Both the position numbers and the translations under genes were made by a program. A DNA stretch of 64,000 bases from Bryobacteraceae bacterium (GTDB lineage Bacteria > Acidobacteriota > Terriglobia > Bryobacterales > Bryobacteraceae): assembly GCA_029975915.1 (NCBI GenBank), contig JARKOC010000371.1, positions 179,646-243,645 of the forward strand. Direction: 5' to 3'. The notes beneath the pieces are model-generated. The model was not told where the DNA came from, searched no databases, and saw only the letters and a list, made by a program, of their open reading frames with translations. Of the stretch, positions 53,997 to 63,556 are shown in pieces. Within the stretch, counting starts at the first letter, position 1. Each line of letters starts with the position of its first letter.

Positions 53997-55169
53997 TTAC
54001 TTTGCCGCCAGCGACTGCTCTACCTCCGCTGTGATTCGCGCCTTTAGTTCGGTGTGCAGATTGCCCGTCGCCGGACCGGCGAAACCCGCGTGGATCGCGA
54101 CAATCCGGTGCGCCCGGTCGACGATCATCGATGTCGGGAACGCGCTGAAGTCGACCAGTTGCGGCAACGCCTTCTGCACTTGTCCGTCATCCGTGGATCC
54201 TGCCAACAAAGTAAGGTATGGGACGTTGTGACGCCGGTTGAACGCCTGCACCTGCGGGACATCGACAGCCGGGTCGCCCGTGTACTCAAACGCCAGGGCC
54301 ACCACTTCGAATCCGTTTGGCCCATACTTTCTATGCAATTCCGCCAAGAATGGCGCTTCGTCATGGCAGTTTGGGCACCAGGAACCCATCACCGTAATCA
54401 GCACCGCCTTGCCCTTGAACCGGTCATCGGCCAGCGTCACCGGCTTGCCGTCCAGATCCTTCGCAAAGAACTGGAACGGTTCCATAGGGTCCTTTACCCG
54501 CGTCACCGTGCTCGGATCGGGCATCGACGCGCCATCCCGCACGCCCGTGAACTTCGTCCGGCCGTCGATCACGCCGCTCAACCTGCCTTGCCCGTCGATC
54601 TCCATTTGAACATGCGTTGCCCGTACAAGGTCGAAGTGCGTCAGAGTCACCTGGTTGCCCTTGACAGGTCCGGCGAGCGTGCCGAAATCGCCATCGACTC
54701 TCAGGATTGTCCCAGTCAGTCTGCCGCCGGCCATCTGGAAGTGCGCCTTCGCTCCCGCGCCGCCGCCTGCCGGCGTCAAGACCCAGTCGCCCGAAAAAGG
54801 CGACTGCTCGACTTTCCCAGCCTTCGGCGGCGCCGCCGGCTTCGCGGCAAACAGGCGGTGAACCGGTCCCCGCTTCGTGCGCCGCGTGTATGTCCCGCGC
54901 AGTTCGCCACTGTTTAATGCCGCTGCTTCTAGCCCGGCGTCGTAGAAATCCCACTTCACCGACAGCTTGCCGCCGGCGAAAACAGCAGACGTCGACCAGA
55001 TCGGCCGGTCGCCGTCCATCACCGCGGCCCGCAGTTTTCCGGCGCGCGTCTCGAACCGCATCTGAAACGCGACCTCACGGGTGTCGGCCACCACAGTGGC
55101 GTCCCAGAGACCCTTGGGTGCCTGGGCCATCGCCAGCCCGGCGGTCATTAGCAAGAGTGCGTACTTCAT
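53997..55169 (-). CDS. TlpA-like thioredoxin-fold protein, exported
   Basis: A 390-residue protein: signal peptide (YALLLMTAGLAMAQ), an N-terminal beta-rich domain (20-220; two lipocalin-like repeats) and a C-terminal thioredoxin domain with GSWCPNCHDEAPF (C265, C268) and FPTSMIVDRAHRIV. It probably acts as a periplasmic disulfide reductase. ATG at 55169 overlaps the hrpB stop as ATGA, so it was translationally coupled to hrpB. Since hrpB is now broken, its expression may have changed. Confidence 0.88.
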   Translation of the reverse strand: MKYALLLMTAGLAMAQAPKGLWDATVVADTREVAFQMRFETRAGKLRAAVMDGDRPIWSTSAVFAGGKLSVKWDFYDAGLEAAALNSGELRGTYTRRTKRGPVHRLFAAKPAAPPKAGKVEQSPFSGDWVLTPAGGGAGAKAHFQMAGGRLTGTILRVDGDFGTLAGPVKGNQVTLTHFDLVRATHVQMEIDGQGRLSGVIDGRTKFTGVRDGASMPDPSTVTRVKDPMEPFQFFAKDLDGKPVTLADDRFKGKAVLITVMGSWCPNCHDEAPFLAELHRKYGPNGFEVVALAFEYTGDPAVDVPQVQAFNRRHNVPYLTLLAGSTDDGQVQKALPQLVDFSAFPTSMIVDRAHRIVAIHAGFAGPATGNLHTELKARITAEVEQSLAAK

Positions 55170-55600
55170 TCCTGACTCAAAGTGTATGGGTTCTCGGGCC
55201 ACTTGTGCTTGGGGTAGCGCCGCATCAGCTCCCGCCGGATAGAAGGATAGTGCCGTGCCCAGAAGCCCGCCAGGTCTGAAGTCACCTGGACCGGGCGGTG
55301 GCTCGGCGCCAGGAGATGTGCAACCAAACGAACTTCACCTCCTGCGATTGCCGGTAAATCTCTCATCCCAAAGAAGTCCTGCAATCGCGACGACACCCAG
55401 GGCGTCTGGGCCTCGGCGTAGCTCACCTTCGCCATCCGCCCCGAAGCCAGTCTGATTCTCTCCGGCGCCACCCGGTCCAGAGATCGTTTGGCATCCGGTC
55501 CCATGGCGTCCAGAACCGCGAGCTCCAGCCCGCCGTTCGACGCTACCGCCAGCTCCTGGCCACCTTCGACCGCACGCACGCCACGACCAGAACCACGTTA
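55166..55600 (-). pseudogene. hrpB: hrpB, C-terminal fragment
   Basis: About 145 residues matching the end of the ATP-dependent helicase HrpB: GSGRGVRAVEGGQE, RIRLASGRMAKVSYAEAQ, VSSRLQDFFGM, APSHRPVQVTSDLAGFW and RRYPKHKWPENP are family-specific. A TAA lies just upstream of RGSGRGVR, so homology breaks at about 55600. The N-terminal helicase part is at 58847-59542 on the same strand, 3.2 kb away; about 450 middle residues are missing. The gene cannot make a working helicase. Confidence 0.88.
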
Positions 55601-55752
55601 ACTATCTATTGTTGGAGATACACACTCTGTTTTCTTCCTTATTCCGTTGACAGTCCACCCTACTCGTGCTAAATTCCAGTTGGCAGAGCAATCCTCCATG
55701 CCGCCCGGCTTACTCTGGTGCAGAGAGCCTTTGCGGGAAAGAGATTCGACAC

Positions 55753-56271
55753 ATGATAGTTCGACTGCTACTTATTGCAACCGCATTTACCACCGTCGCT
55801 GCATACGCCCAACAACCGAACAACGGCCTAAGACAGGATCAGATCTACGAGCTCCTGTTTCGAGAGATAGCGCACTACCAGCGGAGCGCAACAACCACAA
55901 GCACATCCTCTGCCCAGCACTTTGCCGGATTCCACGCCCGTACGTTTCAGCTGGACTCGAAGCATGCAGCCTCGTTGAATGCCACAGCCCTCAAATGTAT
56001 CAATCTTATAAATACCCTCGACAGTGAGGCGGCCGCAATCGTCAAAACCGCTAAATTGAAGTACAGAAACGCTCCTCGGGGGACCGTTGTGCCGCGTCTC
56101 CCGGCGGCGCTCACGGCCCTTCAGAAACAGAAGCAAATTGTCATCGCTTCCGCCGTCGACGAACTGGACAGTGCATTCGGACAAGCTCGGTTTGCTCTTT
56201 TTGATCGCCAAGTGAGACAGTACGTAGCTTCAAACCTCAATCGCCCACCCAGGATGATAGAAGTTCGCTAA
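55753..56271 (+). CDS. Secreted protein of unknown function, in hrpB insert
   Basis: A 172-residue protein with a signal peptide (IVRLLLIATAFTTVAAYAQ). The mature protein is mostly helical (QDQIYELLFREIAHYQRS, LPAALTALQKQKQIVIASAV), without a motif I know. It is the first of three same-strand genes for secreted proteins between the hrpB halves; 12 bases separate it from the next, with TAGGAG between. ATG at 55753 starts the signal peptide. Confidence 0.65.
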   Translation: MIVRLLLIATAFTTVAAYAQQPNNGLRQDQIYELLFREIAHYQRSATTTSTSSAQHFAGFHARTFQLDSKHAASLNATALKCINLINTLDSEAAAIVKTAKLKYRNAPRGTVVPRLPAALTALQKQKQIVIASAVDELDSAFGQARFALFDRQVRQYVASNLNRPPRMIEVR

Positions 56272-56283
56272 CTAGGAGCACTT

Positions 56284-57342
56284 ATGCATAACTCGTTTGT
56301 CCTAGTCCCAACTCTCATATTATTACTTTCTCTGACCGCCTTCTCTCAGGAGATCGGGATTTACTCAAGCTTTTCATATGATGAAGCGACCAGGCAGGCC
56401 CACGTTTATGGAGCCACTACGTCAGATTACAGCACGGCGTACTACTATGAGATCTACGTCGGCCTGAGTTTAGAGTTCAATACAGGTCAGCATGTGTGCA
56501 CTGGTCATGAGGGCTGGGAGTACAACTACTCGACCGTTGAGAGGAGCTGCGACTACACTGTTCCTGGTGATGTTACACGCATCGACTTTGTGACAACCCA
56601 TTATCTAAATACAACATATTATTATTACCAGATCGAATATTGCGAGTTTGGGTGCACAGGCTGGGGCGACATGTATGGTTACAGCTTAACAAGCACGGGA
56701 AGCGGAATGAACTCAGACAATCAGGTTATATACCCACCAGGCCAATTACTGGAGATTCAGTTTCAAACCGCGAAGTCTGGAAATATCCTGCGCACAAAAT
56801 TTCCTACGTGTACTCCACCTACTGGGGAATCCACGGTTCCTGAGGGCTGGGGCAGCTATAATTATGGACAGGACTACGTTTCCTTATTTAAGGTGAGCTT
56901 ATTGGGAACTGGGTACTTCGACCTTCGATACGTCACCGAGAGCCTCTCATGGGCCTATCCTTTCACGAGCACTTTTCCAAGCATTCATTCTGATGGCTGC
57001 CATTTCCCTGGCTCGGCATACTTTCCGGAGATCCCAGAAGAAGGGTACTGGACTGTCGGCTCAGTGACCGGTCCCTTCAACTACTACGTGGAATCTAGGA
57101 GTTTTGGATATGATGGACTCGGGCTCGTGAGGCCGAAGTTGATGCACTATCTGGAGCGCCTTCGAAGTACTGGAACAAACAGCTGTAGCATTCGTTACAT
57201 GCAACAGATGTCGTTCAGCTGCATTCCAGGCAACTTCAACGACCTACGGTGGTACAAAAACAATCAACTGACTATTACGCTGCAGCAGTATGGAGTAACA
57301 AATCAACGCGACAATTCTTCATCCTCAAAAGTTATTCCATAG
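56284..57342 (+). CDS. Secreted Tyr/Ser-rich protein, AT-richer than neighbours
   Basis: A 352-residue protein with a signal peptide (FVLVPTLILLLSLTAFSQ). It is rich in Tyr, Ser, Thr and Gly and contains eight or so cysteines (for example EYCEFGCTGWGD), fitting an extracellular beta-fold with disulfides. Codons are visibly more AT-rich (TAT, ACA, TTA) than in flanking genes, which points to a different origin. AGGAG precedes the ATG. No family recognised. Confidence 0.65.
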   Translation: MHNSFVLVPTLILLLSLTAFSQEIGIYSSFSYDEATRQAHVYGATTSDYSTAYYYEIYVGLSLEFNTGQHVCTGHEGWEYNYSTVERSCDYTVPGDVTRIDFVTTHYLNTTYYYYQIEYCEFGCTGWGDMYGYSLTSTGSGMNSDNQVIYPPGQLLEIQFQTAKSGNILRTKFPTCTPPTGESTVPEGWGSYNYGQDYVSLFKVSLLGTGYFDLRYVTESLSWAYPFTSTFPSIHSDGCHFPGSAYFPEIPEEGYWTVGSVTGPFNYYVESRSFGYDGLGLVRPKLMHYLERLRSTGTNSCSIRYMQQMSFSCIPGNFNDLRWYKNNQLTITLQQYGVTNQRDNSSSSKVIP

Positions 57343-57357
57343 AATGGATTTATCACA

Positions 57358-58161
57358 ATGAAAATATTAGTTTATATTGTGGTTCTGCTCCTGACATCTC
57401 AGATCTTGATCGGGCAGATTGCTCCATCCCTCGACGCCACAACGGAAATCTCCAGCCACCGGCCACTGTCTGATGCCGCGATGTTGCTCGAGGCCAATTT
57501 TGGCTGGATCATCACGTACGAGGATCCGCTCTGGAAGTTCGGTGGTGATGTCGTGGATACAACACCGCGCATCAAGCCGGATGCCCGCCGCTTTCCAGCC
57601 CCTCGTCCAGGGCGAATATCGATCGGCAAACTGCTGCCCGCTGCCGGATCCCGCCCCAATCGTGATGTTCTTGTTTCGAGGCTACTTCAGGCCAACGACG
57701 AAGCCGGCAATGCTGCTTCGTTCAAGAGCATCTCCGACGGAGAATTTACCCACTTCGTGCCCACCTTCGTCAAGAATTCCTCTGGGAGTCGTGAGGCTTT
57801 TCTCCCTCTGCTCGACACGCCGGTTCACATCCCCATCGAAGAAGGTCCGCCGTCGTTGGCCATCCGCAGGATTCTAGACCAGGTCGAACAGGCAAGGGGC
57901 GTTCAGATCGTCACAGATATGGGTTGGCGGTTTGACCAGTTGGTCTTCGGTCCACTCAAGGTCCGAGTAGATGCTTCTGGGCAACCGGCACGAACTCTAC
58001 TCGTGAAGATCTTCAAGCAGGCGCTGTCTCCGAGGACCTGGCACCTGCTTTGCGAACCGGCTGTGCCGGGACAACAGGGATTCTGCGTCTTCAACCTCCG
58101 ACGGGTCTACGTTAGCACGACCGACGCTTCCGGCAATATTGTCCAGCGGCCCTTGCCTTGA
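57358..58161 (+). CDS. Secreted protein of unknown function, third gene of the insert
   Basis: A 267-residue protein with a signal peptide (ILVYIVVLLLTSQILIGQ). Mature features are MLLEANFGWIITYEDPLW, DTPVHIPIEE and a C-terminal LLVKIFKQALSPRTWHLLCE. I recall similar secreted acidobacterial proteins starting with LLE..YGW..TYEDP, but cannot name a family. Starts 15 bases after the previous stop, so the three genes are probably one transcript. Base composition is mixed: AT-rich start, GC-rich middle. Confidence 0.65.
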   Translation: MKILVYIVVLLLTSQILIGQIAPSLDATTEISSHRPLSDAAMLLEANFGWIITYEDPLWKFGGDVVDTTPRIKPDARRFPAPRPGRISIGKLLPAAGSRPNRDVLVSRLLQANDEAGNAASFKSISDGEFTHFVPTFVKNSSGSREAFLPLLDTPVHIPIEEGPPSLAIRRILDQVEQARGVQIVTDMGWRFDQLVFGPLKVRVDASGQPARTLLVKIFKQALSPRTWHLLCEPAVPGQQGFCVFNLRRVYVSTTDASGNIVQRPLP

Positions 58162-58324
58162 TCCAGCCCTGAACGGCAATGGCGGGTCGTGCTTCCCTTC
58201 GTCCGGGCCACTTGCTTACCGAAGCGATCGGAGCCGCCGTTCGCATCGGCCTGCTCCTGCTGTTCGCCCGGTCTGCGTTACAGCAGAATACGGAACGTAT
58301 GCATCTTGGTTGGTTCTGTGTGGC

Positions 58325-58846
58325 CTACTCGGTGGGCGTTGCCTTCAGAATCCCGTACTCGCCCTGTCCGAGGGGCGTATGCAAAACCATGCGAAACGAG
58401 TTCTCGCCCACCTTTTCCACGCCGAATGGAATCGCGCCCTTGGCCACGCCGCTCTTCTGGTTCACCGGCCCAACGTTAAACGGCCGCATCCCGTTCTTCG
58501 TTGTCATCAGCAGCAGGATAAAGGAGTTCACGGTGATGCCGGACGATGGAGACAGGATGATCTCGGTCGGATTTGTCAGGAAATCCTAGCTTCTTGGTCC
58601 GGCAAGGCTCCCAGCCGAATTTCTTCTGACGATGCCGGCGCTGACGATTTCATCCATCGCGCCCTTCGTCTTCCACTCCACGTTCTCGGTCATTAGTTCG
58701 AAATACTCGCTGCCCTTCTTGTAGTACAGTCCGGGCTCGGTCACCGAATGCCGAACGGTCAGCCCCTCGTTCGTAGTGGTGACACCTGATGCGCCCAATA
58801 CTGGCTGGCCCTTCGATTTCGCCAGCATGGCCGCGATGATCTTTTC
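58325..58846 (-). pseudogene. Remnant of an acidobacterial protein gene with an in-frame stop
   Basis: One frame reads KIIAAMLAKSKGQPVLGASG, YYKKGSEYFELMTENVEWKT, a TAG at 58586, then LTNPTEIILSPSSGITVNSF, KNGMRPFNVGPVNQKSGVAK, VEKVGENSFRMVLHTPLGQG and EYGILKATPTE. Both halves are in one frame, so a single stop breaks it. The C-terminal pattern is common in acidobacterial hypothetical proteins. It begins immediately after the stop of the hrpB N-terminal fragment, in the same frame. Confidence 0.65.
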
Positions 58847-59542
58847 TTATACACTGGCTTCCTTCAACGCCACGAGGTCGGCCGCGCCCGGCAGAAACAC
58901 CAGCACGTCGCCGCTCGATCCACGAGTCACGATCTCCGCCGCCGCCGCGGCCACCTGCCGGTCGAGGGACTCCGCCGAATGCGGCGTATGGGCGATCTCC
59001 AGCGGGAATAGCCGCCCCTGGCTCCGCAACACCGGACACCCGCCCATGTGGGCCGAAAGCGCCTCGCCCTGGAGCGTCGCCGACATCACGACCAAACGAA
59101 GTTCCGGCCGGGTGGAGGACTGCAACCGCCGCAGCAGCGCCAGAGCCAGATCGCCTTCAAGATGCCGTTCGTGGAATTCGTCCAGCAAGACGCAGGCGAC
59201 TCCGTTTAGTTCCGGGTCCGATAGCAGCCGCCGCGTCAGAACGCCTTCGGTCAGGAACCGCAGCTTCGTCGCTTTCGATGCCGCCTGTTCCAAACGAACC
59301 TGGTAGCCGACCGTCTGCCCCACCGGCTCGCCGCGCTCCTCCGCCACCCTTCTCGCAGCCATTCGCGCTGCGATCCGGCGCGGTTCGAGCACTAGCGTTT
59401 CGGCGTACCCGGAATCGAGCAGCGCCGGCGGTACTCGCGTAGTCTTGCCCGCGCCGGGCGGGGCCTCCAGCACGACGCAGTTCCGCTCGCGCAGCGCGGC
59501 GATGATTTCGGGGATCAGCGGGTCAATGGGCAGCGGCGTCAA
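58847..59542 (-). pseudogene. hrpB: hrpB, N-terminal helicase fragment
   Basis: A 231-residue frame with the RecA-1 domain of HrpB: Walker [17 protein letters not shown] (27-42), [34 protein letters not shown], the DEAH-box variant [10 protein letters not shown] and VVMSATLQG. It ends at [13 protein letters not shown], at the beginning of RecA-2, where HrpB should continue another ~600 residues. The gene end is found at 55166-55600. It is the 5' part of a helicase gene broken by a 3.2-kb replacement. Confidence 0.88.
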
Positions 59543-59591
59543 GGCGTCTTCTTAGAGAATAAACTCCCTGGGCAGGGATACACTAAATGCG

Positions 59592-60710
59592 ATGCCTACC
59601 GAAAACTGCACTCTCCAGGCGCCCATCCGCCACCTCTTCGGGCCTGGCCCGTCGCCCGTCCACCCGCGCGTGTATGAGGCCATGCGCCAGCCGATCGTCG
59701 GCCACCTGGACCCTTACTTCTTCCAGGTGAACGAAGAGATCCGCGGGCTGCTGAATCTCTGCTTCGGCACCAAGAACGACTTCACCATGGTCATCTCTGG
59801 CACCGGCAGCGCAGGCATGGAGACCGCCGTCGTCAACTTCATCGAGCCTGGCTCAAAGGCCGCCATCTTCGCCAACGGCTATTTCTCTGACCGTCTCACC
59901 GAGATGGCCCGCCGCCAGCGCGCCGAGGTCGTCCGCCTCGAAAAGCCCTGGGGCGAGGTCTTCAGTGACGCTGAAGCCGAGGAATTCATCGCCCGCGAGA
60001 AACCCGCCGTGGTCGCCTTCGTCCAGGCCGAAACCTCCACTGGCGCGTACCAGCGCGGCCACGGCATCGCCCGCGCCGCCCACAAGCACGGCGCGCTGGT
60101 CATTATGGATTGCGTGACGAGTCTCGGCGGCATGCCCGTCGAGGTGGACGCGGCCGGCATCGACATCGCGTATTCAGGCACCCAAAAAGCTCTCGGCTGC
60201 CCGCCCGGACTCGCCCCCATTACCGTCTCCCCGCGCGGCCTCGACTGGCTCCGCCACCGCCAGACGACGCCGGCGAGTTGGTACCTCGACCTGAAACTCC
60301 TGCTCGACTACTACGAGAGCGCCCACCGCTACCACCACACCGCGCCCATCTCGATGTTCTATGCCCTGCGCGAAGCTCTCCAGATTGTCGCCGAAGAGGG
60401 CCTCGACGCCCGCTTCGCCCGCCACAAAGCGAACCATGAGGCCTTCGTCGCCGGACTCGCCGCCATGGGCATCCGGATGCACGTCGCCCCCGGACACCGC
60501 CTCTGGACCCTGAACACCCCGCTGGTCCCCGAAGGCGTGAACGATCTCGACGTGCGCAAGAAGTTGATGGCGGACCATTCGATCGAGATCGCCGGAGGCT
60601 TCGGACCCCTGGCCGGCAAGGTCTTCCGCATCGGGACGATGGGGTATGGGTCGTCGCCGGAGAATGTCGAGTTTCTGCTGAAGGCGCTCAAATCCGCCCT
60701 GGGTACCTAG
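59592..60710 (+). CDS. Class V aminotransferase (alanine/serine-glyoxylate type)
   Basis: A 372-residue fold-type I PLP enzyme. FGPGPSPVHPRVYEAM and VISGTGSAGMET are typical of the alanine-glyoxylate/serine-glyoxylate group; the PLP lysine is in YSGTQKALGCPPG, and FRIGTMGYGSSPENV ends the C-terminal domain. It transfers an amino group to glyoxylate or a similar oxoacid. The start is 49 bases from the broken hrpB, divergent. Precise substrate is not determinable. Confidence 0.9.
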   Translation: MPTENCTLQAPIRHLFGPGPSPVHPRVYEAMRQPIVGHLDPYFFQVNEEIRGLLNLCFGTKNDFTMVISGTGSAGMETAVVNFIEPGSKAAIFANGYFSDRLTEMARRQRAEVVRLEKPWGEVFSDAEAEEFIAREKPAVVAFVQAETSTGAYQRGHGIARAAHKHGALVIMDCVTSLGGMPVEVDAAGIDIAYSGTQKALGCPPGLAPITVSPRGLDWLRHRQTTPASWYLDLKLLLDYYESAHRYHHTAPISMFYALREALQIVAEEGLDARFARHKANHEAFVAGLAAMGIRMHVAPGHRLWTLNTPLVPEGVNDLDVRKKLMADHSIEIAGGFGPLAGKVFRIGTMGYGSSPENVEFLLKALKSALGT

Positions 60711-61498
60711 GTCCGAGGCCGCATCATCATCCAGAGGACGGGCCGGGGAACCTCCGGCGTGAGCCGGAGGTAGAAAGCTCTCAAATCGCCCCGCGTCCGC
60801 GAACGCAGAGAGCGGGGCCAAGCACGGGTCTGCTCTGTCACTGCTTCGCCGGCGAGGGCGCCGGCCGCGGTCCATGGGGACCGCCCTACCCCCTTCAACC
60901 GCGAACGCAGAGAGCGGGTGCGTCCGGCGCGCCGCCTCCTTCAGGGGGCGGTATTCGGAACGCGGGAACGCGGGATAGCCTGACCCGTCCCAGCGGTGAT
61001 TTCTGAACCTTTTCATGCACTGCGGATCGTTCCACCACATCATGAAGCACTTGCACCAGCGAGTACTACAGGATATCGACGCTGAACGCGCCCAGTTCAT
61101 GAGAACTCCACACCACCGCAGCTCCGCCCAAACCTGCACCGACGCCGCGCTGCAAGGACACAAGTCGAATTATTTAAACTTCTTCTGCATTTCGAGATTG
61201 AGATTGACGGTCTCGGCAAGCAAGAGAATCTGGAAGAATTTCCTACTGGGACGGGTCAGGCTGTAGTCATGAGACGCCAGGCTGTAGTCATGAGACGCGG
61301 CTGCACCGCAAGGGATTAAAGTCCGCAACGGCGAGGTCCGCTGCTGGTGCCCGGATGGGCCCGATCCAAGTGGTTGGATCTGGAATTAACAACATGCAGA
61401 GGACTTTCGAGAGTGTCCCCACTCCCCACTCCTGTCCCCACTCCCCTCTCCCCCCACTCCATACTCCGGCATGTAGAAACGACACCTAAGTCTATTGT
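60711..61498. repeat. Non-coding region with hairpins and direct repeats
   Basis: No supported gene in 788 bases. A perfect 9-bp hairpin with a GTGA tetraloop lies at 60750-60771. GCGGTCC (60867-60873) pairs with GGACCGC (60878-60884). A 20-bp direct repeat CCGCGAACGCAGAGAGCGGG occurs at 60797-60816 and 60899-60918. GAACGCGG is repeated near 60958. The mixture looks like a REP- or MITE-like repeat family or a structured RNA. Confidence 0.55.
61257..61298. repeat. Tandem 21-bp repeat, two copies
   Basis: CAGGCTGTAGTCATGAGACGC occurs at 61257-61277 and again, without spacer, at 61278-61298, both copies identical. It lies outside any gene. Confidence 0.9.
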
Positions 61499-63556
61499 TT
61501 ACAACGCAACAGTTTTCCCACTACTGTTGTGACCGCCCCCGCCCGCGCGCCTCCACAGCGCCGCTATCAACAACACCGCTGCCCCCAGGCTCACCCCCGC
61601 CCCCGTCCTTACCCTTGGCGCCTCATACTCCATCACCACCCTGTGCTCGCCCGCCGGCGCCCTCACCCCCCTGAACGCTCCATTCACCACCTCCACCTTC
61701 GCCTCCCGCCCGTCGATCTCCGCCCTCCACCCCGGATACCACGCCTCCGAACTCACCACCATCGCCGCCTCCCGCGCTTTTGCCTTCAGCACCACCCGCT
61801 CGTTCTCATACCGCTCCACCTCCACCGTCCCCGCCCCCTCATCCGGCGCAGATCCATCCCGCGACATGTAAAACCGCGGCCACACCCGCCCCGGATTCAG
61901 GTAAAACGCATGCCCATGCACCTTCCGCGCCAGCCGCCAACCCGGCGGCCCTTCGCCCTCCCCATCCCGCGCCGCCATCACCCCCACATTCAGCCGCGAT
62001 AGATACTCCGAATCCGCCGCCGCCACCTCTGCATACCGCTCGTGCGGCGCCGACGGCGCATACCGCCGCCTGACCTCGATCACCGCCTTCAACACCAGCG
62101 GATCGTTGCCCGCCGGCGTCGCCGCCTTCAGTACCCCCGCATACGCATACCACCTGTAACTGTCCCGCCAGATCTCGAACCGCGCCGGGAAACTGCCGCC
62201 CGATGCCGCCTCCCTCAGCGCCTTCAACGTCTCTTCCGACCCCTCGAACGTGCTCCCATCCATCCGCGGGTAATTTTCCGCCGGCTGGATCAAATACTTG
62301 CACTTCGAATTCGCCGCCAGGGGATCCATCACCGCCGCCGCCACCACTGCCGCCGCAATCCATCCCTTCCGCCCCGCCGTCCACTCGCCCCAGAACCGTT
62401 CGAATCCAAACCCCGCCAGCACACACGCCGCCAGCAGAAACGCCGGCATGGCGAACTCCTGGTAGCTTGCCGACCTCACCGCTTCCGGCAGCGCCTTCCA
62501 CAGCGGCCAACCCACCGGCGTGTTCTGCCCCAGCATCCACACCGCGCAGCAGCCCGCCATCAGCGCCATCGCCCACCGCTGCCGCCCCCGCCCTGCCAGT
62601 CCGGCCAGCGCCAGCGCCGGCAGCGCCACCCCGCTGTAGTAGTAGAAGAAGATCGAGTTATAACCCTCCCGCTCCGGCATCAACAGCGGGCTCAACAGCG
62701 ACAGGAACGCTTCTGGAATCACGCCCCCAGGGTCGCCGCCCGCCGAGCGGTCCGATGCCAGGCTCAGCGGCAGCAGTTCCATCATCGGCCAGATCTGCAC
62801 TGCCGCCAGCGCCGCCGCCCCAACCGCCGCCCCGGCCATCGCCAGCCACCCCCGCCAGTTCATCCAGAGCAAGGCCGCCAGCAACACTGTCGTCACCCCG
62901 CACACAATCGCCACCGCCGGAAACCCCGCCAGCCCGCACAGCCCCAGCGCCAAGGCCAGCGCCGCGCCCCACCGCCACGTCACCCCTTCCTTCAACTCCA
63001 CCACCGCCCGCCACGCCAGCCCCATCCACGCCGCCGCGCAGATCGCCCCCAAGTGGCTCGATTGCGAGGCGAAATAGCCTCCGCATTCATAGAGCAGCGC
63101 CGCAAGCAGCGCCGGCCTCTCTTTCAACCCCAGCCGCCTGGCCAGTCCGAATGCAAACCATCCGGCCAGAAACGCATGCAGCGCCACCTGCCATTCCAGC
63201 AGCCCGTGGACCGTTGACAGGCCCCGCGCCGCCGCCAGTGCGAAAAACGGCCATGCTGGCGGGTAGAAGATCTGCGCCTGGATATTGGCATGAAACGGCG
63301 TCCCGCAGTAGGTATAGGGATCCCATAATGGCAGCCGGTGCTCCTGGATCGCCTGCGCCACGCTGGCCGCTAGCGGCCCGTGGTAATCCGGCAGATCCCA
63401 TGGAATGGCATACGCCTTCTTGAACAGCGGCTCGCGGTAAAGAAGAAGCGCTGCAATCAGCAAAATCGCCGGATACACCACCCGCCCTGCAAGCCCCCTC
63501 CACTTCGCGGCGGCTCTCCCAATCCATGCTCCTCCACGGCGCGCCATGACATCCAT
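61499..63556 (-). CDS. YfhO-like multi-pass membrane protein
   Basis: A 685-residue protein with about a dozen membrane helices and a periplasmic C-terminal domain. The N-terminal block (DLPDYHGPLAASVAQAIQEH, LPLWDPYTYCGTPFHANIQA) and the C-terminal VSSEAWYPGWRAEIDGREA with APAGEHRVVMEYEAP are YfhO-family features. Some members are lipid-linked glycosyltransferases of the GT-C type, modifying wall polymers. Codon use is extreme in G/C. ATG at 63556; an internal ATG at 63547 is possible. Its end runs close to the repeat-rich gap. Confidence 0.85.
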   Translation of the reverse strand: MDVMARRGGAWIGRAAAKWRGLAGRVVYPAILLIAALLLYREPLFKKAYAIPWDLPDYHGPLAASVAQAIQEHRLPLWDPYTYCGTPFHANIQAQIFYPPAWPFFALAAARGLSTVHGLLEWQVALHAFLAGWFAFGLARRLGLKERPALLAALLYECGGYFASQSSHLGAICAAAWMGLAWRAVVELKEGVTWRWGAALALALGLCGLAGFPAVAIVCGVTTVLLAALLWMNWRGWLAMAGAAVGAAALAAVQIWPMMELLPLSLASDRSAGGDPGGVIPEAFLSLLSPLLMPEREGYNSIFFYYYSGVALPALALAGLAGRGRQRWAMALMAGCCAVWMLGQNTPVGWPLWKALPEAVRSASYQEFAMPAFLLAACVLAGFGFERFWGEWTAGRKGWIAAAVVAAAVMDPLAANSKCKYLIQPAENYPRMDGSTFEGSEETLKALREAASGGSFPARFEIWRDSYRWYAYAGVLKAATPAGNDPLVLKAVIEVRRRYAPSAPHERYAEVAAADSEYLSRLNVGVMAARDGEGEGPPGWRLARKVHGHAFYLNPGRVWPRFYMSRDGSAPDEGAGTVEVERYENERVVLKAKAREAAMVVSSEAWYPGWRAEIDGREAKVEVVNGAFRGVRAPAGEHRVVMEYEAPRVRTGAGVSLGAAVLLIAALWRRAGGGGHNSSGKTVAL

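Noticed and set aside
53570..54034. Plus-strand frame of 154 codons after rpsU
   Set aside because: No ribosome site and low-complexity Ser/Leu content; a better small gene exists on the other strand.
60174..61163. Minus-strand frame of 329 codons
   Set aside because: Half is antisense of the class V aminotransferase and the rest translates the repeat region.
62042..63423. Two plus-strand frames of about 400 codons opposite the YfhO-like gene
   Set aside because: Almost only Arg, Pro, Ser and Ala: antisense of GC-biased codons, not a protein.
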